Shown: one piece after another, positions 9,186 to 17,305 of the stretch
How positions within the stretch are numbered: the first letter of the stretch is position 1
Layout: every line of letters begins with the position of its first letter
Origin: Opitutaceae bacterium EW11
GTDB taxonomy: Bacteria; Verrucomicrobiota; Verrucomicrobiia; Opitutales; Opitutaceae
Assembly (NCBI GenBank): GCA_003054665.1
Contig: QAYY01000011.1
Coordinates: forward strand, 594,654-658,653
DNA: 64,000 nt
Reading direction: 5' to 3'
Translations under genes and position numbers: made by a program
Notes under the pieces: model-generated
Seen by the model: only the letters and a program-made list of their open reading frames with translations
What the model was told of the DNA's origin: nothing
Database searches by the model: none

Positions 9186-10775
9186 ATGAAAGTCCTCGTT
9201 GCCGATAAGATCTCGCCCAAAGGTGTCGAATTCCTGCGCAAACAAGCAGGTTTTGAAGTTGTCGAGGCCTACGGCTCCTCTCCGGCCAAGATTCTGGAGC
9301 TGGTGAAGGATGTCGAGGCCATCGCCGTTAGGTCGGAAACCAAGATCACGCGCGAGGTGTTTGCCGCGGCCCCCAAGCTGAAGGTGGTCGGCCGTGCCGG
9401 CGTGGGCGTCGACAACGTCGACGTCGAAGCCGCCACCGAGCGCGGTGTCGTCGTGATGAATACACCGTCGGGCAATACGATCGCCACGGCGGAGCTGACT
9501 TTCACCCACATCCTCTGCGGCGCCCGTCCTGTCCCGCAGGCGGCGGCTTCGATGAAAGCCGGCCAGTGGGACCGCAAGTCCTTTAGCGGCGTCGAACTCT
9601 TCAGGAAGACGCTCGGCATCATCGGCCTCGGCCGCATCGGCGGCGAAGTCGCCAAGCGCGCGCAGGCGTTCGGCATGCGGGTTCTGGCGTACGATCCGTA
9701 CCTGGCCCCGAGCCGCGCGAAGGCGATCCAGGTCGAGAGCGTCTCGCTCGACGATCTTTTCGCCCAGTCCGACTACATCACCGTCCACATGCCGCTGACG
9801 GAAGACACGCAGTACATGGTAGACGAGGCTGCCTTCGACAAAATGAAGAAGGGCGTGCGGATCTACAACTGCGCCCGTGGTGGCATCATCAAGGAGACGG
9901 CGCTGATTGCCGCGCTCAAGGCGGGCAAAGTCGCCGCTGCCGGACTCGACGTGTTTGAAGACGAGCCGCTGGCCAAGGAGAGCGAGCTTCGCCAACTGCC
10001 CAATGTCGTGCTTACGCCTCACCTCGGCGCCTCGACCGCGGAAGCTCAGGAATCGGTCGGCGTGGAGATCGCCGAGCAGATCGCCGACGTGCTCAAGGGC
10101 GGCATCATCAAGAATGCGGTCAACATGCCGTCGATCGACGCCGCCGCGCTGAAGGTTCTCGGACCCTATCTCGATCTCGGCGCGAAACTCGGCACGCTCG
10201 TCCAGCAGATCGCGCCTCAGCAGATCGCGTCCTTGAAGGTCACGTACTGGGGCCGCGCGGCCGACGTGGACGTCAACTCGGTCACTCGTGCGATCGAGCG
10301 CGGGTTCCTCCGCCGCATCAGCGGCGAGGAGATCAATTTCGTCAACGCTCCGGTGATGCTCCAGCGGCTGGGAATTCACGCCGAGGTCGTGAAGTCCAAC
10401 GCCGAAAGCGACTACGCCGAGTTGATCGTCGTCGAAGCCGCTTCGGCCGACGGGAAAACGTTCTCGGCCAACGGCACGCTCATCGGCCGCAACGCCCAGC
10501 CCCGGATCGTCGGCATCAACGGCCGCGAGGTCGAAGTCGAAGCGAGCGGCAAGCTGCTGGTCCTCGAGAACGTCGATCAACCCGGAATGGTCGGCACGAT
10601 CGGAACGCTGCTCGGCAAGGACGGCGTGAATATCGCCGACATGTCTCTCAGCCGCCTCACTCCGGGCGGTACCGCCTACATGGTGGTGCGCGTCGATACC
10701 GAGCCGAGCGAGGCCGCTCGAAAAGAGATCAAAAGCAATCCCGCCATCAAAATGGCGAAATTCGTCCAGTTGTGA
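9186..10775 (+). CDS. serA: D-3-phosphoglycerate dehydrogenase
   Basis: A 529-residue long-form SerA, which oxidises 3-phosphoglycerate with NAD+ as the first committed step of serine synthesis. Domains in order: substrate-binding halves flanking a Rossmann domain with GLGRIG, the family catalytic residues (R in NCARGGI, E in DVFEDEP, H in LTPHLGAST), an intervening ASB domain (residues ~320-450) and a C-terminal ACT domain (LLVLENVDQPGMVGTIG) that binds serine for feedback inhibition in homologues. ATG 9186 (MKVLVADKIS) fits the family start; the frame is open upstream. It heads a row of same-strand genes (plsY, hom, lysC, thrC) spaced 37-377 bp apart. Confidence 0.96.
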   Translation: MKVLVADKISPKGVEFLRKQAGFEVVEAYGSSPAKILELVKDVEAIAVRSETKITREVFAAAPKLKVVGRAGVGVDNVDVEAATERGVVVMNTPSGNTIATAELTFTHILCGARPVPQAAASMKAGQWDRKSFSGVELFRKTLGIIGLGRIGGEVAKRAQAFGMRVLAYDPYLAPSRAKAIQVESVSLDDLFAQSDYITVHMPLTEDTQYMVDEAAFDKMKKGVRIYNCARGGIIKETALIAALKAGKVAAAGLDVFEDEPLAKESELRQLPNVVLTPHLGASTAEAQESVGVEIAEQIADVLKGGIIKNAVNMPSIDAAALKVLGPYLDLGAKLGTLVQQIAPQQIASLKVTYWGRAADVDVNSVTRAIERGFLRRISGEEINFVNAPVMLQRLGIHAEVVKSNAESDYAELIVVEAASADGKTFSANGTLIGRNAQPRIVGINGREVEVEASGKLLVLENVDQPGMVGTIGTLLGKDGVNIADMSLSRLTPGGTAYMVVRVDTEPSEAARKEIKSNPAIKMAKFVQL

Positions 10776-10780
10776 GCCTG

Positions 10781-10810
10781 CGGCTGCAATCCTCTCCGCG
10801 TTTGCAGCCG
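10781..10810 (+). terminator. Hairpin after serA, no U tract
   Basis: A 9-bp stem (CGGCTGCAA at 10781-10789 with TTGCAGCCG at 10802-10810) and 12-base loop, 5 bp after the serA stop. There is no T run, so termination is uncertain; it could also stabilise the 3' end. Confidence 0.35.
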
Positions 10811-10846
10811 ATCTCCGGCGGGACCTGACACATCCAGTTCCCGCCC

Positions 10847-11509
10847 ATGCTCCTCCCGCTTCTCATCGCCGCCGTCGCCGGCTATTTGTTCGGCGCCTTG
10901 CCGTTTGGATACCTCGTGGCCCGCTCGAAGGGCATCAACATCTTCGAGCACGGGAGCAAAAATCCCGGTGCGACCAACGTCCGGAGAGTGCTCGGCGAGA
11001 AGTTCGGACCCTCCGGCAAGATGCTGGGCAACTTGGTCTTTGTCCTCGACGCGCTGAAGGGCGCGGCGGCGGGCGGATGGATGCTGCTGGTGCCGCTGTT
11101 GGGCACGGCCGGTACTTCTTGGGATTCCGAGACGGTTCTTTGGATGCAGGTGGTGGGTGTCGTCGGTGCTCTGCTCGGACACTGCTTCTCCTGCTTCACC
11201 GGGTTCAAGGGCGGCAAGGGCGTGGCCACGGCCGCGGGCTGCATCCTCGTGCTGGTTCCGCTCGCGATCCTGATCGCGGCGACCGTGTGGGTGGCGACGT
11301 TCTACAGCTCCCGTTTTGTATCCCTGGCGTCCATACTGGCGGCGATTGCGCTGCCCATCTCCGCGTTTTTGCTGCACCAACCGCCAGTGTTGTCCTGGCT
11401 GTGCGTCGCGATCGCGCTGCTCGTGCTCCTTCGCCACCGCTCCAACATCGTGCGCCTCCTGAACGGCACCGAGAACCGTTTCGCCAAGAAGACGGCGGCC
11501 ACGAAATAA
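10847..11509 (+). CDS. plsY: Glycerol-3-phosphate acyltransferase PlsY
   Basis: A 220-residue polytopic inner-membrane enzyme with about five membrane segments. It transfers an acyl group from acyl-phosphate to glycerol-3-phosphate, giving lysophosphatidic acid at the start of phospholipid synthesis. The three PlsY signature loops are recognisable: a basic segment after the first helix (LVARSKGINIFEHGSKNPGATNV region), GHCFSCF with GFKGGKGVAT, and the C-terminal RHRSNIVRLLNGTE. Length is typical (~200-220). Confidence 0.95.
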   Translation: MLLPLLIAAVAGYLFGALPFGYLVARSKGINIFEHGSKNPGATNVRRVLGEKFGPSGKMLGNLVFVLDALKGAAAGGWMLLVPLLGTAGTSWDSETVLWMQVVGVVGALLGHCFSCFTGFKGGKGVATAAGCILVLVPLAILIAATVWVATFYSSRFVSLASILAAIALPISAFLLHQPPVLSWLCVAIALLVLLRHRSNIVRLLNGTENRFAKKTAATK

Positions 11510-11546
11510 CCCGCTCGGGCGGAGACCTTTTCCCATCGGGATTCCC

Positions 11547-12875
11547 ATGACCAAACCGTCGACCATCAGAATCGGCATCTGCGGCCTCGGCACCGTCGGG
11601 CAAGGGGTGTGGAAACACCTCGAGCGCTCGCGTGCCGACCTGCAATCGCGGCTCGGTGTGACCATCGAGCTGCACCGCGGCGCAGTCCGCGATCTGTCGA
11701 AACGTCGAACGGTGGACATTCCGGTCGAGAAGCTCACCACGGACGCGCTTGCGGTCGCGACCGACCCGTCACTCCACATCATCTGCGAGCTGATCGGTGG
11801 CACGGGTTTGGCGCGCGAGGTGACGCTCGCGGCGTTGAAAGCCGGCAAGGTCGTCGTTTCCGCGAACAAGGCGCTGCTGTGCGACCATGGGGCGGAGATT
11901 TTCGCAACGGCCCGAAAACACGGCGGCCATTTCTTGTTCGAAGCATCCGTGGCGGGCGGCATTCCGATCATCAAGGCCGTACGCGAGGGACTCGTCGCCA
12001 ACCGCTTCAAGCTGATCTACGGGATCCTGAACGGCACCTGTAACTACATCCTCACGCGGATGGTGCAGGAGGGGGCGTCATACCCGACGATCCTGGCCGA
12101 CGCAAAGCGCCTGGGCTACGCCGAGGCGGACGAGGCGCTCGACGTCGACGGCTGGGACACCGCTCACAAGGCCTCCATCCTGGCCTTTCTCGCCCACGGC
12201 GTCTGGGTGAAAACCGACCAGATGATCGTCGAGGGCATTTCGAAGATCACGCAGGCGGACCTGAAGCACGCCGCGACGCTCGGTTACGGGATCAAGCTCC
12301 TCGCGGTGATCACCCGCGACTTCGAAGCCAACCAGGTTTTTGTCCGTATTCACCCGACGCTGCTTCCGAAGGACCGGGTGCTGGCCAACGTGAACGGCGT
12401 GTTCAACGGGATCGCCGTGACCGGCGACGTCGTCGGCACGACCACCTACATCGGCCGAGGGGCAGGGCAGGATGCCACTGCCAGCGCGGTGATCAGCGAC
12501 ATCGCGGATGCGGTGGCGCTGCTGACGACCGGCAAGGCTCCGATGCTGCCGGAAGAAGCGGCGTCGATCCACGATCGAGGCCGCAATCCCTCGATCGCGC
12601 CCCTCGACAAGATCCGGAGCCGCTACTACCTGCGCATGACGGTGAAAGACGAGCCGGGCGTGCTCGCCCAGGTCGCCACCGTGATGGCGAATCACGCCAT
12701 CAGCATCGCAAGCGTCATCCAGACGAGCAGCGAACGCTCGGATGCCGCGTCGCTCATCCTCACGACGCATGAAAGCGACGAGCGTGCGATGGGCCAGACT
12801 CTCGCCGACCTCCAGAAGCTCAGCAGCATCCTCGAAGCGCCGCTCCTCCTCCGGATCGGGGATTTTGAGGAGTAA
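11547..12875 (+). CDS. hom: Homoserine dehydrogenase
   Basis: A 442-residue NAD(P)-dependent homoserine dehydrogenase that reduces aspartate semialdehyde to homoserine for threonine and methionine. N-terminal Rossmann motif GLGTVGQGV, the NGTCNYIL motif of the catalytic domain, the EADEALDVDGWDTAHKA segment carrying the catalytic lysine/aspartate region, and a C-terminal ACT domain (VKDEPGVLAQVA) for threonine feedback are all present. Followed by lysC and thrC, which makes a hom-lysC-thrC threonine cluster. An inverted-repeat element starts 9 bp after its stop codon. Confidence 0.96.
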   Translation: MTKPSTIRIGICGLGTVGQGVWKHLERSRADLQSRLGVTIELHRGAVRDLSKRRTVDIPVEKLTTDALAVATDPSLHIICELIGGTGLAREVTLAALKAGKVVVSANKALLCDHGAEIFATARKHGGHFLFEASVAGGIPIIKAVREGLVANRFKLIYGILNGTCNYILTRMVQEGASYPTILADAKRLGYAEADEALDVDGWDTAHKASILAFLAHGVWVKTDQMIVEGISKITQADLKHAATLGYGIKLLAVITRDFEANQVFVRIHPTLLPKDRVLANVNGVFNGIAVTGDVVGTTTYIGRGAGQDATASAVISDIADAVALLTTGKAPMLPEEAASIHDRGRNPSIAPLDKIRSRYYLRMTVKDEPGVLAQVATVMANHAISIASVIQTSSERSDAASLILTTHESDERAMGQTLADLQKLSSILEAPLLLRIGDFEE

Positions 12876-12884
12876 CGGAAGACG

Positions 12885-13082
12885 AAGGGCTGAAAGGCTG
12901 AAGGACTGAAAGGCTGAAGCCGGAGAGCGCAGCTGTTTGCCTGGCTGCGTCGGGCCGCGGCCGTCCGGGCCGCATTCTAGAGGATGGCGTGCGGCACGCC
13001 CGGGCTCGCTGCGAGATCATGGGCCCCCTGGAACGCTTTCTCACTTCCTTCAGCCCTTCAGTCCTTCAGCCTTTCAGCCCTT
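12885..13082. repeat. Inverted-repeat element with near-perfect 35-bp octamer arms
   Basis: Left arm 12885-12919 and right arm 13048-13082 are reverse complements at 34 of 35 positions. Each arm is four tandem 8-bp units (AAGGGCTG, AAAGGCTG, AAGGACTG, AAAGGCTG) plus a partial fifth. The 128-bp GC-rich loop has no recognisable gene. The element fills the whole gap between hom (stop at 12875) and lysC (start at 13143). Related arms occur at 37911-38057, 55331-55440 and 62643-62908. Confidence 0.9.
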
Positions 13083-13142
13083 TTCCTCTAAAATCCGCTG
13101 GCCGTCGGTGCTATTTCCCGTTTCGACTTACCCTCTCCGTCC

Positions 13143-14363
13143 ATGGCACGCATCGTCCAAAAATACGGCGGCACCTCTGTAGGTGACGTCGAACGCATCA
13201 AAAAGGTCGCCGAGCGCATCAAGGCCGTTCGCGACGAAGGCAATGAACTCGTGGTCGTGGTGTCGGCCCGCGCCGGCGTCACGAACGAACTGATCGCGAG
13301 AGCTCAGGCCGTGTGCAAACAGCCGAGCGACCGCGAACTGGACATGCTCCTCGCCGTCGGCGAGCAGGAGACGATCGCACTCACCGCCATGGCGCTCCAC
13401 GGCGTCGGAGTCGACGCCATCAGCTACACGGGAGCCCAGGCCGGCATTTTCACGGACAAGATCCACACGAAGGCGAAGATCATGACCATCGACGCCCGCC
13501 CGATCGTGAAGGACCTCGAAGCGGGACGTGTCGTCATCGTTGCCGGTTTCCAAGGCATCAACGAAGACGGTCAGATCACGACGCTTGGCCGCGGAGGTTC
13601 CGACCTGACGGCGATCGCGCTGGCTGCCGCGGTGAAGGCCGATAAATGCGAGATCTATACCGACGTCGATGGCGTATACACCGCCGATCCGCGCGTGGTG
13701 AAGGACGCGAAGAAGCTCCAGGAGATTTCCTACGACGAGATGCTCGAACTCGCGTCGTCCGGCTCGAAGGTGATGCAGAGCCGCTCGGTCGAGTTCGCCA
13801 GCAAGTACAACGTCGTTTTTGAAGTGCGCAGCAGCTTTAACCACAATCCAGGAACCATCGTGAAACAAGAAGTCGCCTACATGGAGAAGGTCGTTGTCCG
13901 CGGCGTCGCGGTCGACAAGGACCAGGCCAAGATCGTCGTGAGCAACATCCTAGATAAGCCGGGCTCCGCGGCGAAGGTCTTCCGTGCGCTCGCCGATGCG
14001 AACATCATCGTCGACATGATCGTCCAGAACGTCGGTCGCAACGGCGTCGCCAATCTCACGTTCACGGTTCCGCAGACGGACTCGGTTCGTGCGCAGAAGG
14101 CCCTGGAGCCGGTCGTGCTCGAAATCGGCGGCGGCCACGTCGCGGTGCAGGATCAGATCGCGAAGCTTTCGGTTGTCGGCGTCGGCATGAAGACGCACTC
14201 CGGCGTCGCCGCGACGCTCTTCCAGGCTCTCGCCAACGTGGGGATCAACATCGACCTGATCTCGACGTCCGAGATCAAGATCACCGTCGCGATCGAGAAA
14301 GCCCGCGCCGACGAAGCCGCCCGCGCCGTCCACACCGCCTTCGAGCTGGACAAGCTGGGCTGA
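13143..14363 (+). CDS. lysC: Aspartate kinase
   Basis: A 406-residue monofunctional aspartokinase that phosphorylates L-aspartate, the entry to lysine, threonine and methionine synthesis. The kinase domain has the KYGGTSVGD nucleotide motif at the N terminus, GRGGSDLTAIALA and the TDVDGVYTADPRVV motif. Two tandem ACT domains follow (from about residue 265 and 340), matching the beta-type regulatory region that binds lysine and/or threonine. Lies between hom and thrC, each separated by a repeat element rather than by ordinary spacer. Confidence 0.96.
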   Translation: MARIVQKYGGTSVGDVERIKKVAERIKAVRDEGNELVVVVSARAGVTNELIARAQAVCKQPSDRELDMLLAVGEQETIALTAMALHGVGVDAISYTGAQAGIFTDKIHTKAKIMTIDARPIVKDLEAGRVVIVAGFQGINEDGQITTLGRGGSDLTAIALAAAVKADKCEIYTDVDGVYTADPRVVKDAKKLQEISYDEMLELASSGSKVMQSRSVEFASKYNVVFEVRSSFNHNPGTIVKQEVAYMEKVVVRGVAVDKDQAKIVVSNILDKPGSAAKVFRALADANIIVDMIVQNVGRNGVANLTFTVPQTDSVRAQKALEPVVLEIGGGHVAVQDQIAKLSVVGVGMKTHSGVAATLFQALANVGINIDLISTSEIKITVAIEKARADEAARAVHTAFELDKLG

Positions 14364-14364
14364 C

Positions 14365-14727
14365 CAGATGTCAGAAGGCAGAGGTCAGAGGCCAGAGGAA
14401 GCCGTCGAGGAATCTCGTCCCATCAGGCGCTTCTCCGGCCTCTTTGTTTGGCAGCGCATCTTCTACGTCGCTACCGAGGTTTTCGTAATCTCGAAGTCGT
14501 GGTCCCCTGATGAACGTTATTCCCTGACCGATCAGATACGCCGTTCAGCTCGGTCGTTAGGCGCCCATATCGCTGAGGTTTGGGGCAAGCGACCAGCTCT
14601 TGGAACAAGTTCGGCAAATGGGCAGGATGCACGGCGGCGTAATGGCCGATCCAACACCGTTTCTGCGTCGCTTGTAAGGGGACTGAATGCTGTTTTCTGA
14701 CATCCGACCTCTGACCTCCGACATCTG
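14365..14727. repeat. Inverted-repeat element with CAGAGGT-type heptamer arms enclosing a gene remnant
   Basis: Left arm 14365-14396 and right arm 14696-14727 pair at about 26 of 32 positions. Both arms are tandem degenerate 7-bp units (CAGATGT, CAGAAGG, CAGAGGT, CAGAGGC and so on). The left arm begins one base after the lysC stop and the right arm ends 13 bp before the thrC start, so the element occupies the entire 377-bp intergenic gap. The loop holds a damaged four-helix-bundle protein gene. Confidence 0.85.
14368..14677 (+). pseudogene. Four-helix-bundle (S23/IVS-type) protein remnant, internally deleted
   Basis: Frame 1 (from 14368) encodes the first two helices of the S23-like four-helix-bundle family: FVWQRIFYVATEVF, then SPDERYSLTDQIRRSARSL and GAHIAEVWGKR, ending at about 14592. 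The frame then becomes meaningless, but in the +1-shifted frame 14594-14677 encodes QLLEQVRQMGRMHGGVMADP, which matches the last helix of the same family, ending at TAA 14675. Roughly 40 residues (third helix) found in intact relatives are missing at the junction, so this is a deletion-frameshift remnant. Its apparent ATG lies inside the left inverted-repeat arm. Family proteins form pentamers and are best known from 23S rRNA intervening sequences and as Avd partners of diversity-generating retroelements; function mostly unknown. Confidence 0.75.
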
Positions 14728-14740
14728 ATCTCTGTCTCCC

Positions 14741-16102
14741 ATGCGCTTCATCTCCACTCGCGGACAGACATCGCCGCTCGGGTTTTCCGATGCGGTGGCC
14801 ACCGGCTTGGCTCCCGACGGAGGGCTTTTCCTGCCCGAGACTCTGCCGACGTTCACGGCGGCGGAGCTGACGCGTTTCGAGGGTCTCAAGTACGCGGAGC
14901 TTTGTTTCGATTTCCTTCAGCGGTTCGCGACCGATATTCCGGCCGGTGAACTGCGCGAGATCGTGCGGAAGTCATACACGACGTTTTCGCACCCCCAGAT
15001 CGCGCCGCTCGAGCAGCTCGGCGATAAGCTCTTTGTCTTGGAGTTGTTTCACGGCCCGACGCTCGCGTTCAAGGACTTCGCCCTCCAACTGCTGGGCAAT
15101 CTCTACGAGCGCCAATGCCGGGTTCGCGGCGAAACGATCAACGTGCTCGGGGCGACCTCCGGCGACACCGGCGCGGCCGCGATTCACGGACTGCTCGGCA
15201 AACCGGGCACCGCCATCTTCATCCTCTATCCGGACGGCCGCGTTTCACCTCTCCAGGAACGCCAGATGGCCTGCACGGGCGCCTCGAACGTTTTCGCCCT
15301 CGCGGTGGACGGTACCTTCGACGACGCGCAGGCGGCGCTGAAGGACGTGTTCGGCGACCAAGCCTTCCGCACCCGGCACCGGCTGTCGGCGGTGAACTCG
15401 ATCAACCTGGCCCGTGTGTTGGCTCAGTGCGTGTATTACCTCTACGCCTGGCTTCGCCTTCCTCCGAAAATCCGGACCGAAGTCGAGTTTGTCGTTCCGA
15501 CGGGCAACTTCGGAAACGTATTGGCGGGTTGGATGCTTCAGAAGATGGGCGTGCCGATCCGGGGCTTCCGCGTCGCGACCAACCAGAACGACATTCTCTA
15601 CCGGCTCTTCACCACCGGCGAGTATCGGGTGGCGGATGTGCATCCGAGCCTGGCTCCCTCGATGGACATCCAGGTGGCGTCGAATTTCGAGCGTTTCCTT
15701 TATTACAGCGTGGGCTGCAATCCTGAGCGCGTCCGCTCGATCATGCACACGTTCAAGTCGACCGGCGCCTATGTCTTCGACGCCTTCGACCGCGACAGCT
15801 TCACCGCTTCGTGCACCACCGACGCGGAGATCTCCGGGATCATCAAGCACGTGTACCAAAAGTACGGCTACACGGTCGATCCCCACACCGCGTGCGGTTT
15901 CAAGGACCTTGATCCCGCCAAGCCGACCGTCGTCCTCTCGACCGCCAGTCCGGCGAAGTTTCCCGAGACGATCGTCGCCGCCACCGGGCGGGAACCGACC
16001 GATCCGGCCCTCGAAGCGCTCAAGTCCAGATCCATCGTCAAACACCGGATCCAGGCGACTCCCGCCGCGATCAAGGCGTTCATCGACGAGCGGGCGGTTT
16101 GA
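14741..16102 (+). CDS. thrC: Threonine synthase
   Basis: A 453-residue PLP enzyme converting O-phosphohomoserine to threonine, the last step of the pathway begun by lysC and hom upstream. N-terminal MRFISTRGQTSPLGF, the PLP-lysine motif FHGPTLAFKDFALQ, the phosphate-binding GATSGDTGAAA and the NSINLARVLAQ segment are characteristic of the long (class I/yeast-like) ThrC type. ATG 14741 follows the repeat arm by 13 bp. Homoserine kinase (thrB) is not in the window. Confidence 0.95.
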   Translation: MRFISTRGQTSPLGFSDAVATGLAPDGGLFLPETLPTFTAAELTRFEGLKYAELCFDFLQRFATDIPAGELREIVRKSYTTFSHPQIAPLEQLGDKLFVLELFHGPTLAFKDFALQLLGNLYERQCRVRGETINVLGATSGDTGAAAIHGLLGKPGTAIFILYPDGRVSPLQERQMACTGASNVFALAVDGTFDDAQAALKDVFGDQAFRTRHRLSAVNSINLARVLAQCVYYLYAWLRLPPKIRTEVEFVVPTGNFGNVLAGWMLQKMGVPIRGFRVATNQNDILYRLFTTGEYRVADVHPSLAPSMDIQVASNFERFLYYSVGCNPERVRSIMHTFKSTGAYVFDAFDRDSFTASCTTDAEISGIIKHVYQKYGYTVDPHTACGFKDLDPAKPTVVLSTASPAKFPETIVAATGREPTDPALEALKSRSIVKHRIQATPAAIKAFIDERAV

Positions 16103-16104
16103 GG

Positions 16105-16123
16105 CGCGGCGCGATGCGCCGCG
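16105..16123. terminator. GC hairpin between convergent thrC and ABC ATPase, no U tract
   Basis: Perfect 8-bp stem CGCGGCGC/GCGCCGCG with loop GAT, 2 bp after the thrC stop. No T run follows, so its role in termination is uncertain. Confidence 0.35.
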
Positions 16124-16147
16124 ACGCAGTGTCGTCGATCCCCGACC

Positions 16148-16180
16148 GAACTTCGAAATCCCAACTTCCAACTTCCCGCG
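16148..16180. repeat. Single arm of the GAAGTTG heptamer repeat family
   Basis: Contains ACTTCGAAAT, CCCAACTTCC and AACTTCCCG and then GGCGTCCGCCG, which aligns with the right arm plus GC-rich flank of the element at 5647-5690. No matching left arm is visible here, so this is a solo or eroded copy lying between the convergent thrC and ABC ATPase genes. Confidence 0.55.
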
Positions 16181-16202
16181 GCGTCCGCCGTCGCGCAGCG
16201 CC

Positions 16203-17177
16203 TCAGCGCGACGTGAACAGCTCGGCGATCACGTCTTCCAGGGGCACGTCCTCGATCGTGATGTCGGCGACGGGACCGGCGGCGAGGACTTCCTGCGAGA
16301 CGGAGACGACCTGGTCGCTGGCGATGCGCAGTGTGTACTGTCCTTCGCTGTTGCGTTCGACTTCGCTGTAACGCGACTTCCAACCTTCGGGAAACGATCC
16401 GTTTTGCGGGAGAAAGCGAATGATCTTCTTGCGGCTGCCCGAGGTGGTTTCGAGCCGGGCGAGTTGGCCGTCGTAGATCTTGGTGCCCTTGTGAATCACG
16501 ATCACGCGCTCACAAAGCTCCTTGATGTCGGCCATGTAGTGGCTGGTGAGCAGAATCGTGACGCGGTGCTTCCGGTTGTACTCGCGGAGAAACTGCCGGA
16601 CCGCCTTCTGCGAAACCACATCGAGCCCGATCGTCGGCTCGTCGAGAAACAGCACACGCGGACGGTGGAGCAGGGCTGCTATCAGCTCCATCTTCATCCG
16701 TTCGCCGAGGGAGAGCTCACGCACCATCACGTTGAGCTTTTCGCTCACGCCGAGCAGCGTCACGAGTTCGTCGAGGGTGCTTTTGTATTGGTCTGCGGAG
16801 AGCCCGTAAATGTGCCTGAGCAGGGAAAACGACTCGATCGCCGGGAGATCCCACCAGAGCTGGTTTTTCTGTCCGAGCACCAACGCGAAGAGGCGCCGAT
16901 AGGCGTTTTCGCGTTTCGAGGGGTCGTAGCCGGCGACGCGGGCCGATCCGGAAGTCGGGTAGATCAGTCCGGATAACATCTTCAACGTGGTTGTCTTGCC
17001 CGCACCGTTGGGGCCGAGGAAGCCGACGAACTCACCTTCGGCGATGTCGAACGAGATATCCTTCGCCGCCGCGGTCTCCTCGAAGTCACGCTTGATCAGT
17101 CCGCGGATGCCACCCCAGAAACCCGGTCGTTTCTTGTAGGTGCGGAAGACGCGCGTCAGGTTGCGAACCTCGATCAT
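16203..17177 (-). CDS. ABC transporter ATP-binding protein (ABC-2 export type)
   Basis: A 324-residue ATPase with Walker A GPNGAGKTT, Q-loop (LVLGQKNQLWW), signature variant LSLGERMKMEL, Walker B VLFLDEPTIGLD and the H-loop histidine in LLTSHYMADI. The long N terminus before Walker A (with RPGFWGGIRGLIKRDF) and the C-terminal extension of about 90 residues are typical of the COG4586-type ATPases that work with two ABC-2 permeases. No permease gene is adjacent on either side, so its membrane partner is unknown. ATG 17177 (MIEVRNLTRVFRTYKK) is the natural start; an upstream ATG at 17294 adds unrelated residues. Divergent from the phospholipase gene. Confidence 0.88.
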   Translation of the reverse strand: MIEVRNLTRVFRTYKKRPGFWGGIRGLIKRDFEETAAAKDISFDIAEGEFVGFLGPNGAGKTTTLKMLSGLIYPTSGSARVAGYDPSKRENAYRRLFALVLGQKNQLWWDLPAIESFSLLRHIYGLSADQYKSTLDELVTLLGVSEKLNVMVRELSLGERMKMELIAALLHRPRVLFLDEPTIGLDVVSQKAVRQFLREYNRKHRVTILLTSHYMADIKELCERVIVIHKGTKIYDGQLARLETTSGSRKKIIRFLPQNGSFPEGWKSRYSEVERNSEGQYTLRIASDQVVSVSQEVLAAGPVADITIEDVPLEDVIAELFTSR

Positions 17178-17305
17178 GGAGAGCGGAGTGAAGTGCAAAC
17201 TCCAGGGAATGCAAAACGTAGTTCGAGTTCGGCCGACCGGCCGCGCATCTGGCCTTGTGCTCTCGGCACAACCGCACCGTGATGCCTGGTTCAACCCGGT
17301 TATCC

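Noticed and set aside
8463-10580. 700-codon open frame antisense to serA and the HD gene
   Set aside because: Low-complexity, Arg/Asp/Leu-rich translation with no family motif, while the opposite strand encodes SerA with all motifs.
12885-13082. CRISPR array
   Set aside because: Units are 8 bp and directly abutting, with no unique spacers and arms facing each other.
14365-14727. Diversity-generating retroelement (Avd-like four-helix bundle)
   Set aside because: No reverse transcriptase, template repeat or variable repeat is present in the window; the remnant is better explained as an S23-type gene.
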